A stretch of DNA of 6,392 nt, from the NCBI GenBank assembly GCA_002685435.1, contig NYXD01000007.1:4521-10912 (forward strand), written 5' to 3'. The stretch comes from Cryomorphaceae bacterium. GTDB taxonomy: Bacteria; Bacteroidota; Bacteroidia; Flavobacteriales; Schleiferiaceae. Positions 1 to 5,576 of this stretch are shown piece after piece (position 1 is the first letter of the stretch; every line of letters begins with the position of its first letter). The notes under the pieces were generated by a model. The model saw nothing but the letters and a program-made list of their open reading frames with translations, was not told the origin of the DNA and did not search any database. The translations under genes were made by a program, and so were the position numbers.

Positions 1-363
1 ACGGATTTCTCTGCTCCAACAGGGACGCCTATATATGCCACAGGTGATGGAAAAGTAACTACTTACAAACGAAGCCGCTCGGGTTACGGACGTCATATTG
101 TAATCGACCATGGGTTTGGCTACAAGACCTTGTATGCTCACATGAATAAAATCGAAGTTCGCCGAGGACAGCGGGTAAAACGTGGAGACGTCATCGGGTA
201 TATCGGATCTACAGGATCTTCAACCGCTCCCCACTTGCATTACGAAGTGATGAAAGATGGTCGAAAAATCAATCCGATCAACTACTTCTTTAACGATCTT
301 TCGCCTGAAGAATACGAGGAAATGCTCATCATTTCGAGCCACTCTAACCAGAGCTTCGACTAA
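1..363 (+). CDS. M23 family (LytM-type) metallopeptidase, C-terminal part, cut by window start
   Basis: This is the catalytic end of a zinc endopeptidase that cuts peptide cross-bridges in peptidoglycan in the periplasm. The frame is open from base 1, so the true start lies outside the window and 120 residues are visible. The fragment begins TDFSAPTGTPIYA, which matches the segment after the first zinc motif HxGxD: the Asp is residue 2, while the His partner is cut off. Further family marks are YAHM (His47), GQRVKRGDVIGYIGSTG, and the HLH motif at residues 78-80 with its catalytic and zinc-binding histidines, followed by YEV. The C-terminal tail (NDLSPEEYEEM to NQSFD) resembles tails I recall for Bacteroidota M23 proteins. 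An N-terminal signal or membrane anchor and coiled coil are usual but not visible here. The next gene starts 39 bases downstream on the same strand, so co-transcription with the MerR gene is likely. Confidence 0.93.
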   Translation, partial: TDFSAPTGTPIYATGDGKVTTYKRSRSGYGRHIVIDHGFGYKTLYAHMNKIEVRRGQRVKRGDVIGYIGSTGSSTAPHLHYEVMKDGRKINPINYFFNDLSPEEYEEMLIISSHSNQSFD

Positions 364-402
364 GTTTACCTTAGCCTACAAAAAAGAGCGTATCTTTCCT
401 CT

Positions 403-753
403 ATGAACGGGATTACTTTGGATCATTTAGACAAACTGTACTATTCTATAGGAGAAGTGGCTGAGTTGTTGGAAATCAACGCCTCCAATATCCGTTACTG
501 GGAAAAAGAATTTCCTAAACTCAAACCAAAGAAAAGCTCACGCGGCAACCGCAAGTTCACTAAAGAAGATATTCTCCTTCTTGCAGCAATAAAAGCATTG
601 GTAAAAGACAAAGGCTTTACCATCGAAGGCGCTCGGAAAAAACTTCAAGCCACTAAAAAAGACGATGTTATTGCGCAACGCGAAGTAGTTGAAAAATTGA
701 CCTACATCAAAGGCGAGTTGCAGAAAATTCTCCGAACCATGAAGGCAGATTAA
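403..753 (+). CDS. MerR family transcriptional regulator (small, no effector domain)
   Basis: This is a 116-residue cytoplasmic DNA-binding protein. The winged helix-turn-helix of the MerR family covers about residues 13-81: YSIGEVAELLEINASNIRYW is the helix-turn-helix with the typical IRYWE, then the wing (SSRGNRKFTKEDI), then the second helical pair with GFTIEGARKKL. The last 30 or so residues form a short charged helix suited to dimerisation. There is no room for a ligand-binding domain and no cysteine cluster for metal sensing, so the signal it responds to cannot be read from the sequence. The start is the first ATG in frame, preceded by an A-rich stretch (AAAAAAGAG) about 15 bases upstream. 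The pairing with an M23 peptidase is a recurrent Bacteroidota arrangement that I recall, often followed by lemA. Here lemA is absent and a terminator follows directly. Confidence 0.9.
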   Translation: MNGITLDHLDKLYYSIGEVAELLEINASNIRYWEKEFPKLKPKKSSRGNRKFTKEDILLLAAIKALVKDKGFTIEGARKKLQATKKDDVIAQREVVEKLTYIKGELQKILRTMKAD

Positions 754-759
754 AAGCTA

Positions 760-792
760 AAAAACCCCGTGGGCTGCGCCCGCGGGGTTTTT
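760..792. terminator. Bidirectional Rho-independent terminator between merR-type gene and TonB receptor
   Basis: A 15-bp stem (760-774 with 778-792) encloses a three-base loop TGC. All pairs are Watson-Crick except one G-T pair (770/782). The core is CCCCG/CGGGG plus GGGC/GCCC, flanked by A5 on the left and T5 on the right, so a U-tract is made in both directions. It starts 7 bases after the MerR stop and lies 22 bases beyond the stop of the convergent TonB receptor, so it can end both transcripts. Confidence 0.92.
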
Positions 793-813
793 CTCTGGCT
801 TTCGCCCCTTCTA

Positions 814-2970
814 TTAAAACTCTAAGGTCAGTCCCGTCATAAGGTTAAACGTCGCTTGTGCGTAGTAGTACGCAAAGTCGCCCCACATATATCCATTGGC
901 TGCATAAGACATATTGCCCAAGTTTCTGAACTCGACAAACCCAATCAATCGTTGTACATCGCTGCAATTCCAAGTGTACGAGGTACGTGCATTGATGATG
1001 TGATAGGCAGGTAGGCTATGTGCTTCAAGCCCTTCGTTTGATAGGTATTGTTTGCCTACATATTGGTTCCAAAGTGTCGCCTCAAAACCTTTCTTAGCAT
1101 ACGTTAAACGTGCACTAGCTACTGCGCCAGGTGAAAAAGCAATGGGCGTATTGTCCACAAAAGAAGATAAAGGATCGCTTACCCAGTTCACATTCTCGTT
1201 CTGACTTAAAGCCACATTGGCCGTCGCTGAAAGCGCCGAAGTCAACTCATAGGCACCCGTAAACTCAAGTCCTTGACGGAAGCTCTGTCCGACATTTTCA
1301 CGGATTGGATACCCCTGAGCGTCAATCGCACCTGTAAGGACCAATTGGTTTTGGTACTGCTGACGGTAGGCATTTACATCAAAAGCCCACTTTTCCCCTG
1401 AGTTGCGAAAATTGAATTCCATATCCAACATACGTTCCGCCTGCAACGCGTTGGCATCATCTGCATATTGTAAATCCGTGCGGTTCGGCTCGCGATGACC
1501 TATACCTGCGTAGGCTCCGAAAACTTGATTTCCCCCAAGGTTGTAGGTCATACCTACCTTCGGGTTAAAGAAGTTGAACGTGCGGCCAAAGTTTGCCGAT
1601 CCCGTCGCTGAGCCACCCGTTGAATTGTGGTTCACGTAACGGTATTGTGCATCTGCATAGACCAAAAGGTTGTTACTAGTCACAGCGTATTTCGCGTAGA
1701 TGTTCGCATCGTCTTTAACGGCATCACCCGTATAGTAATCCCCGTCAAGGGTACTTACGTTTGGATTGTTTGCCCAGATCACACGACCAAAATGCGCACC
1801 CTCATAACGGTGCACGCCACCGCCAAGCTGTGCACGCTGGCCGCCGTTTTCATAGGTCCACGAAGAAGTAGCTCCATAGAAATCGTTGTCCAACCACTTG
1901 CGTGTAACAACATCACCAAAAGCAACAGTATCCATTGCCGAAACGTAATTCCCGATTCCAAAATCAGCAAAAGCGAATCCTTGGTTGTACTCTTCGTAAT
2001 AACCGGCGCCTGCAGTGTGGTGCAAAGCCGCAGCAAAAGTGCCCCCAAAGAGGTTTGAGTAGCGGTAGTGCAACTGTGTATGCTCTTGGCCGTAGTTATC
2101 TACTTGGTCGTCATAGGTACCGATAACACTCCAAGTATCATCATACAATGCTCCTGCAGCGTTGAACTGAGGATAAGCATCGGGACCGTACATAGTGGTA
2201 GTGTCAACCCCATACCAAGCTTGGTAAGTACGTTCGCCACCGCCAAAGCGTACGGCCTCAACGTAATGACCGCCACCGGCAAAACCAGCGCTTACATAAT
2301 ACGATTGTAGGTCTGAAGATGCGCGCTCCACATACCCGTCTGAAGTGATGGAAGAGATGCGCGTGTTCATCCAAAAACCGCTTGCAGCCTTCCCTGTGCT
2401 CGCTTCCATGGTAGCACGTTGTGTGCCGTAGGATCCCGCACCTAAGGTGATACGCCCGCCTTTTTCACCAGCACCCAAGGTGCTTAGACCGAGGCTTGCT
2501 CCGAAAGCACCCGATCCGTTGGTAGAGGTTCCAACCCCTTTTTGTAATTGGATGGCATTTGTGGAAGACATGAGGTCAGGTGTGTTCACCCAAAACACGC
2601 CATGGCTCTCCGCGTCATTCATTGGGATGCCGTTAACAGTAACATTGATGCGTGTAATGTCCGAACCACGAACACGCATGTTCGTATAACCCACACCATT
2701 TCCAGCATCGGAGAAACTCACGACACCGGCCACATCTTGTAATACATAGGGAAGATCGCGCCCAGTATTCAGCGCCTCAATATCCTTTTCTGTCAAATTG
2801 ATCTGAGCAATAGGGTCCTCTTTTTGTGCCCAAGTGCCCAGTACATTTACCTCGTTGAGCTCCACGTTGGGAAGCAAGAGAATGTCGATTTTAGCCGAAT
2901 CGGCTTTTTCTTGTGCGGTGGCATATAGCGAAAGTGCTACTGCTACTGCGGTACTCATTACATGTTTCAT
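814..2970 (-). CDS. TonB-dependent outer-membrane receptor, TPP-riboswitch controlled, probable thiamine (or precursor) importer
   Basis: This 718-residue outer-membrane receptor is energised by TonB-ExbBD. A signal peptide covers residues 1-19, with predicted cleavage ATA|Q. VELNEVNVLGTWA (37-49) resembles the TonB-box/hinge region. The plug domain spans about 54-165 and includes MRVRGSDITRINVTVNGIP (98-116) and GVFWVNTPDL. A 22-strand barrel is expected from about 166 to the C-terminus, with the conserved YQAWYGV (249-255) and HREPNRTDL (492-500) segments, and a last strand ending in Phe718, as usual for barrel assembly. No N-terminal carboxypeptidase-like domain and no SusD partner are seen, which argues against a glycan system. 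The substrate assignment rests on the TPP riboswitch in its leader: TPP-regulated TonB receptors for thiamine are known in Bacteroidota. No inner-membrane transporter (pnuT) or thi gene is adjacent. The ATG at 2970 is preferred because it gives a full signal peptide with Lys2. Transcription should end at the hairpin at 760-792. Confidence 0.92.
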   Translation of the reverse strand: MKHVMSTAVAVALSLYATAQEKADSAKIDILLLPNVELNEVNVLGTWAQKEDPIAQINLTEKDIEALNTGRDLPYVLQDVAGVVSFSDAGNGVGYTNMRVRGSDITRINVTVNGIPMNDAESHGVFWVNTPDLMSSTNAIQLQKGVGTSTNGSGAFGASLGLSTLGAGEKGGRITLGAGSYGTQRATMEASTGKAASGFWMNTRISSITSDGYVERASSDLQSYYVSAGFAGGGHYVEAVRFGGGERTYQAWYGVDTTTMYGPDAYPQFNAAGALYDDTWSVIGTYDDQVDNYGQEHTQLHYRYSNLFGGTFAAALHHTAGAGYYEEYNQGFAFADFGIGNYVSAMDTVAFGDVVTRKWLDNDFYGATSSWTYENGGQRAQLGGGVHRYEGAHFGRVIWANNPNVSTLDGDYYTGDAVKDDANIYAKYAVTSNNLLVYADAQYRYVNHNSTGGSATGSANFGRTFNFFNPKVGMTYNLGGNQVFGAYAGIGHREPNRTDLQYADDANALQAERMLDMEFNFRNSGEKWAFDVNAYRQQYQNQLVLTGAIDAQGYPIRENVGQSFRQGLEFTGAYELTSALSATANVALSQNENVNWVSDPLSSFVDNTPIAFSPGAVASARLTYAKKGFEATLWNQYVGKQYLSNEGLEAHSLPAYHIINARTSYTWNCSDVQRLIGFVEFRNLGNMSYAANGYMWGDFAYYYAQATFNLMTGLTLEF

Positions 2971-3030
2971 GAATTTTGGTTGTTAAACCACGTCAAGGGG
3001 CAATAACGTGTTGTTACACAAATATTGCTT

Positions 3031-3116
3031 ATCGTTCCTTGGCAGCATTACCTGCCCAGGTTCTATGGGTATGTTCTCAGCCCGCAGGTCCGAAGACTTT
3101 AAGGCACCCCTTTGAG
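3031..3116 (-). promoter_or_regulatory. TPP riboswitch (THI element) aptamer
   Basis: Read on the minus strand, the leader holds the TPP aptamer signatures in the right order. GGGGTGCC (3110-3103) is the P2/P3 5' strand. A short P3 arm follows with a GTC-TTCG-GAC tetraloop hairpin. CTGAGA (3080-3075) is the conserved pyrimidine-sensing junction, and ACCC (3070-3067) closes P2 against GGGGT. AACCTG (3062-3057) starts P4. P5 is GGCAG-GTAATG-CTGCC (3056-3041), and AAGGAA (3040-3035) is the 3' strand of P4. The outer P1 helix is not obvious, so the outer boundaries are approximate. The element ends about 60 bases before the receptor start codon, leaving room for an expression platform. In this class, bound TPP normally lowers expression of the downstream gene. 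Confidence 0.95.
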
Positions 3117-3122
3117 ACAGCA

Positions 3123-3130
3123 CGAAGATA
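3123..3130 (-). promoter_or_regulatory. Possible -7 element for the receptor transcript
   Basis: On the minus strand TATCTTCG differs at one position from the Bacteroidota -7 consensus TAnnTTTG. It lies about 13 bases before the TPP aptamer core, so a transcript starting just downstream would contain the whole riboswitch. No TTG-type -33 box is visible at the usual spacing, so this is a weak call based mainly on position. Confidence 0.3.
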
Positions 3131-3147
3131 TAACACAAATGTGTTAT
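3130..3147. promoter_or_regulatory. 18-bp palindrome, candidate operator in the divergent intergenic region
   Basis: ATAACACA (3130-3137) and TGTGTTAT (3140-3147) are perfect inverted repeats separated by AA. The site lies between the TPP riboswitch and the small membrane-protein gene, and it touches the possible -7 elements on both strands. There is no T-tract after either arm, so it does not look like a terminator. Size and symmetry fit a dimeric helix-turn-helix regulator. Which protein binds it cannot be told from the sequence. Confidence 0.5.
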
Positions 3148-3152
3148 GTTTG
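3145..3152 (+). promoter_or_regulatory. Possible -7 element (TATGTTTG) for the small membrane protein
   Basis: TATGTTTG fits the Bacteroidota TAnnTTTG -7 consensus exactly and lies 5 bases before the ATG at 3158. If used, the mRNA would be leaderless or nearly so. No TTG -33 box is found at the expected distance: the nearest upstream TTTG at 3111-3114 is 30 bases away. The box overlaps the right arm of the palindrome. Confidence 0.3.
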
Positions 3153-3157
3153 ACTCC

Positions 3158-3328
3158 ATGAAAACCTTTGTTAAAATCACAGGAAGAGTTGGGGCCAGCG
3201 CATTAGTCGGTAGTGTAATTTTTAAACTCCTTCATTGGATGGGAGCACCCGAACTCTTGCTTATTGGTACGGTGAGCACCGGACTATTCATCGTTGGATT
3301 TACCCTTGAGAAACTATTGAGAAAGTAA
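3158..3328 (+). CDS. Small two-helix membrane protein, GldL-like N-terminal motif
   Basis: This predicted inner-membrane protein has 56 residues in two hydrophobic segments, about 11-27 and 31-50, joined by HWMGAPE, with a basic C-terminus (EKLLRK). The pattern GAS-x-V-G-x-x-FKLLHWMGAPELLLIG resembles the transmembrane hairpin at the N-terminus of the gliding/type IX secretion motor protein GldL. The cytoplasmic region of GldL is absent, so it is not GldL itself. Similar short proteins of unknown role are, as I recall, common in Bacteroidota. An in-frame ATG also exists at 3146 (adding MFDS), but it lies inside the palindrome and the possible -7 box, so 3158 is preferred. No Shine-Dalgarno sequence is seen. 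It is divergent from the TonB receptor and converges on the glucosaminidase with only 10 bases between stop codons. No function is assigned. Confidence 0.65.
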   Translation: MKTFVKITGRVGASALVGSVIFKLLHWMGAPELLLIGTVSTGLFIVGFTLEKLLRK

Positions 3329-3348
3329 TCGCCTCAGTTTACTTTCTC
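3319..3348. repeat. Inverted repeat spanning two convergent stop codons
   Basis: GAGAAAGTAA (3319-3328) and TTACTTTCTC (3339-3348) are perfect 10-bp inverted repeats around a 10-base loop. Each arm ends in the stop codon of one gene, and both proteins end Arg-Lys-stop, encoded AGA AAG TAA. The hairpin could form in either transcript. There is no clear T-tract in either direction, so a role as terminator or 3'-end stabiliser is only possible. Confidence 0.5.
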
Positions 3349-4310
3349 TGCACACGTTTTATTAAGCTCACAGGGCGCAATCGTATCTCATCGCCCACCA
3401 TGGGCTGATAACCCACTGGAAAGTCATTGAATTTATAAAGTTTGGCCAATTTCATTTGCTCGCGTTGGCTAATGTCGTGCATGGTCTCTCCAACGCGCAC
3501 CACCGTAGTTTTGGTTGCACCACGGCCCTTTTTTTCATCTACATAAACACGTTCGCCTTCTGCAACAATAACCTCGTGCGTCCAATCATTAAACTGAAGG
3601 AGCGCCGCCGCAGGCAGGTGAAGTGAATCCGCGATGTATTCCAATCGGTCACCCTTTTGAAAGCGTACAAACGCAACGCGTGTCCCTTCATTCTGAACAC
3701 GACGAAGGACAAAGCGTTCTCTTGCATTAGTTACCGGACGTCCTTTTTTATCTAAAACAGGTCCTTTTCCACCTGTCAATGCCGGAGTTGACGATCCTGG
3801 GTCATCAAAGCGGTACAGCATTTCGTCCTCGATAATTTTAATGAGGCGATCGGCATAATCCGGTGCGGTAGCATACCCCGCTTTTTTAAGCCCTCTTGCC
3901 CAACTTTTATAATCTCCTGGGTCCAATTCAAATAAAAATGCATAGCGCGATCCCCGCGTTAAAAAATCTGTGTGATCTTCAAAACTGTGTTGCGGTTTAT
4001 TGTATTTGCGAAAGCATTCTCCCTTCGCATCATCGTCATGATACACTTTTGCCCCTTTCCAATCACTGTGGCATTTAATCCCAAAATGGTTATTCGACTT
4101 CCGGGCCAATTCACTCTGACCGTTTCCACTCTCCAGTATCCCTTGTGCCAACGTAATCGACGCAGGTATGCCGGATCTATTCATTTCAGATACAGATAAT
4201 TGCGCATATTCTTCTATGTAGGACTCACGCAAAGACTGCTGTGCGTGGGTATTCACGCTGAACGACAAGACAAAAAGCATAATTACAAAGAAGTGCGAAC
4301 GGATTTTCAT
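3339..4310 (-). CDS. Secreted glucosaminidase (GH73/FlgJ-like) with two LysM-like repeats
   Basis: This is a peptidoglycan hydrolase expected to cut glycan strands at N-acetylglucosamine. Starting at 4310 gives 323 residues with a signal peptide (MKIRSHFFVIMLFVLSFSVN, then THA|QQ). The frame stays open to an ATG at 4397, but those 29 extra residues would bury the signal peptide, so the internal ATG is chosen. The glucosaminidase domain covers about 27-170: IPASITLAQGILESGNGQSE holds the probable catalytic Glu60, followed by NNHFGIKC, FRKYNKPQHSFEDHTDFL and the YATAPDYADRLIKIIE segment, all typical of the family. A linker follows. Two LysM-like peptidoglycan-binding repeats lie at about 212-257 and 269-312 (VRVGETMHDIS ... 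LYKFND ... VGDEIRL). The second is the better match; the first is diverged. It stands alone, convergent with the small membrane protein and divergent from the cysteine peptide gene. Confidence 0.9.
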   Translation of the reverse strand: MKIRSHFFVIMLFVLSFSVNTHAQQSLRESYIEEYAQLSVSEMNRSGIPASITLAQGILESGNGQSELARKSNNHFGIKCHSDWKGAKVYHDDDAKGECFRKYNKPQHSFEDHTDFLTRGSRYAFLFELDPGDYKSWARGLKKAGYATAPDYADRLIKIIEDEMLYRFDDPGSSTPALTGGKGPVLDKKGRPVTNARERFVLRRVQNEGTRVAFVRFQKGDRLEYIADSLHLPAAALLQFNDWTHEVIVAEGERVYVDEKKGRGATKTTVVRVGETMHDISQREQMKLAKLYKFNDFPVGYQPMVGDEIRLRPVSLIKRVQRK

Positions 4311-4500
4311 AGAGGTCGTAGTAAAAATGGTGCTGGGCAATTCTGCTTGCTCTAAGATACGAAGAGAGTTATCAAAAAATTGAGTCGTAACTCCCACAAA
4401 ATCAAAAAATGAAATTGTTAATAACGCAAATCAATGTTGTGTAAAAAGCAGTATTTGAATTTCTAGATTAGAAGTAACACAAACACAAAAAGAACATACC

Positions 4501-4623
4501 ATGAGCGCAAATGATTTCCAAATGGACGACTCTTTCGCAAGTTTCGTACAAGAATTAGAACAAGCAGATCAACCAAAAGCTTGCAGTATCGATAACCCAG
4601 AGTGTGAAGCATGCGGAAGCTAA
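4501..4623 (+). CDS. Small acidic cysteine-containing peptide, unknown function
   Basis: An ATG-to-TAA frame of 40 codons. The N-terminal half is acidic and probably helical (NDFQMDDSFASFVQELEQAD). The C-terminal part, KACSIDNPECEACGS, holds three cysteines at 28, 35 and 38, ending in CxxCGS. There is no signal peptide or membrane segment. Support for a real gene is indirect: the ATG follows an A-rich leader (ACACAAAAAGAACATACC), the frame has ordinary codons, and a strong Rho-independent terminator starts 26 bases after the stop, so this is a compact single-gene transcript. A 13-base inverted repeat TTCTA-GAT-TAGAA (4461-4473) lies in the upstream region. The layout of helical acidic leader plus short cysteine core recalls a modified-peptide precursor, but no maturation enzyme or exporter is present in the window. 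A metal-binding or redox peptide is equally possible. I do not recognise the family. Confidence 0.6.
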   Translation: MSANDFQMDDSFASFVQELEQADQPKACSIDNPECEACGS

Positions 4624-4649
4624 CTCACCCGGTAGACCTCATTTAAAGG

Positions 4650-4680
4650 CCCGATTTTCTTCAGAAAATCGGGTTTTTTT
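4650..4680 (+). terminator. Rho-independent terminator after the cysteine peptide gene
   Basis: A perfect 10-bp stem, CCCGATTTTC (4650-4659) with GAAAATCGGG (4664-4673), encloses the loop TTCA and is followed by seven T residues. On the opposite strand the same stem is followed by CCTTTAAAT, so it is mainly a plus-strand terminator, although it also lies directly after the end of the minus-strand frameshifted gene. Confidence 0.93.
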
Positions 4681-4863
4681 ATACCGGAATTTGCGTACCC
4701 ATTAAGCCCAGTCCAAGCGCTATGCCCCAACTTAAAGACAATGCAATACTATGCTTAGCCAGAGTCGGCCATTCCCAATACCATAGACCGTCAACAACGT
4801 GGTAAAGAGTGTAATTGCAGCGTAAGGAACCCACAGTCTCAGAAAATAAACTTTAGAAAACAT
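4679..4863 (-). pseudogene. Small two-helix membrane protein with an apparent one-base frameshift
   Basis: From the ATG at 4863 (preceded by AAAAGAAGAAT) the first frame reads MFSKVYFLRLWVPYAAITLF and then runs into a stop (TAA) near 4733. Moving by one base near 4800-4810, in CTCTTTACC, opens a second frame reading YHVVDGLWYWEWPTLAKHS and ending SLSWGIALGLGLMGTQIPV followed by TAA at 4681-4679. The two parts join into a natural-looking protein of about 61 residues with two hydrophobic helices around a Trp-rich loop. The total length of 185 bases is one short of a multiple of three, as expected for a single deletion, perhaps in the TTT run. It may be a true pseudogene, a sequencing or assembly error, or less likely a programmed frameshift. 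Function unknown. The neighbour at 4907 is on the same strand, 43 bases upstream. Confidence 0.5.
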
Positions 4864-4906
4864 ATTCTTCTTTTATCGTCCCGAATAGAGCTAAACTAAA
4901 CTAGCG

Positions 4907-5479
4907 CTAAAGCAGGTAGGTGAAGCCTACGCCCAGGTAATTGCCCCAGCCGTTCAATTCGTATTTAATACCAAAAGAGTTAATGCTGCCGTCTAAGCCG
5001 TACCATTGAATGTCCACGGCGATGGGTATGGTGAAAACTGCTACCGGATCGGTAGGATCGAGGTAGACTAAATCAAGCAATCCACCCCTCTCGGCATCAT
5101 CGGCGCCATAGAAGTAACCGAAACCAATAGAAGTCAAGATGTCTAGAGAATTGGCCTCAACGAGCTTTCCAACTTTGACCTTTGCGCTTGTGAATTTTCC
5201 TATGGCATAGTTGGGCAAACCAAAATTGGTTCCATACGCCCCGTTTCTCAAATAAGAAGTAGTTACAGCTACTAGACCGCCGTTGTCCATATCGTGCAGG
5301 TAACCGCCCAGTTCATATTCTTCACCAATAACAAAACTGGGGAGATCTCGAGAAACATAATGGTAACTAGCAAGTAGGCCCATATCTATTTCACCCAAAA
5401 CAAGCTTGGCTTGACCGTTCGCGATGATCGGGAAGAGAAGGGTGAGTAATAAACCTTTGATTATTTTCACAATGGGCAT
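4907..5479 (-). CDS. Exported hypothetical protein, probable small outer-membrane beta-barrel
   Basis: This is 190 residues with an N-terminal signal peptide (KIIKGLLLTLLFPIIANG, predicted cleavage ANG|Q at residue 22), so it leaves the cytoplasm. The mature part is rich in Gly, Tyr and alternating polar/hydrophobic stretches (for example LDILTSIGFGYFYGA, NSFGIKYELNG, YLGVGFTYLL). It contains no cysteine and ends on a hydrophobic strand, as in small barrel proteins of the outer membrane. No catalytic motif or named family is recognised. The ATG at 5479 follows AGAAAG; a GTG three codons later would also leave an intact signal peptide (MKIIKG...). It lies between the ahcY terminator and the frameshifted membrane-protein gene, and may be co-transcribed with the latter. 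Confidence is high that it is an exported protein, low for the barrel assignment and none for function. Confidence 0.7.
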   Translation of the reverse strand: MPIVKIIKGLLLTLLFPIIANGQAKLVLGEIDMGLLASYHYVSRDLPSFVIGEEYELGGYLHDMDNGGLVAVTTSYLRNGAYGTNFGLPNYAIGKFTSAKVKVGKLVEANSLDILTSIGFGYFYGADDAERGGLLDLVYLDPTDPVAVFTIPIAVDIQWYGLDGSINSFGIKYELNGWGNYLGVGFTYLL

Positions 5480-5532
5480 CTTTCTGGGAATAAGGTCAGA
5501 AAAACTATGCCAAATTTCAAAGAATTGGCGGA

Positions 5533-5563
5533 AAACAATACGGGGCCGCGTTGCGGCCCCGTA
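5533..5563 (-). terminator. Rho-independent terminator of the adenosylhomocysteinase gene
   Basis: TACGGGGCCGC (5539-5549) and GCGGCCCCGTA (5553-5563) form a perfect 11-bp GC-rich stem with a three-base loop. On the minus strand it is followed by TTGTTTT. It begins 13 bases beyond the ahcY stop and lies upstream of the next minus-strand gene, so it should separate the two transcripts. Confidence 0.9.
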
Positions 5564-5576
5564 GTTGAAAAATTTC

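Noticed and set aside
1627..2310. Several open frames on the plus strand opposite the TonB receptor
   Set aside because: They lie wholly antisense to a well-supported receptor, have unnatural composition and no recognisable domains or start signals.
814..2970. SusC-type glycan receptor
   Set aside because: There is no N-terminal carboxypeptidase-like domain, no SusD gene beside it, and the length is short for SusC.
2971..3120. Cobalamin riboswitch as the regulator of the TonB receptor
   Set aside because: Cobalamin control is common for TonB receptors, but the ordered TPP signatures (GGGGTGCC, CTGAGA, ACCC, GTAATG) are present, and I see no B12-box.
3130..3147. Palindrome as a transcription terminator
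   Set aside because: It is AT-rich, has only a two-base spacer and no T-tract on either side, and it sits between divergent genes where no transcript needs to end.
2983..3180. A 65-codon open frame on the minus strand across the receptor leader
   Set aside because: It runs through the TPP aptamer, whose structured RNA segments explain the sequence; the peptide has no protein-like pattern.
4311..4397. Upstream ATG extending the glucosaminidase by 29 residues
   Set aside because: The extension would place the clear signal peptide inside the protein; the ATG at 4310 gives a normal exported precursor.
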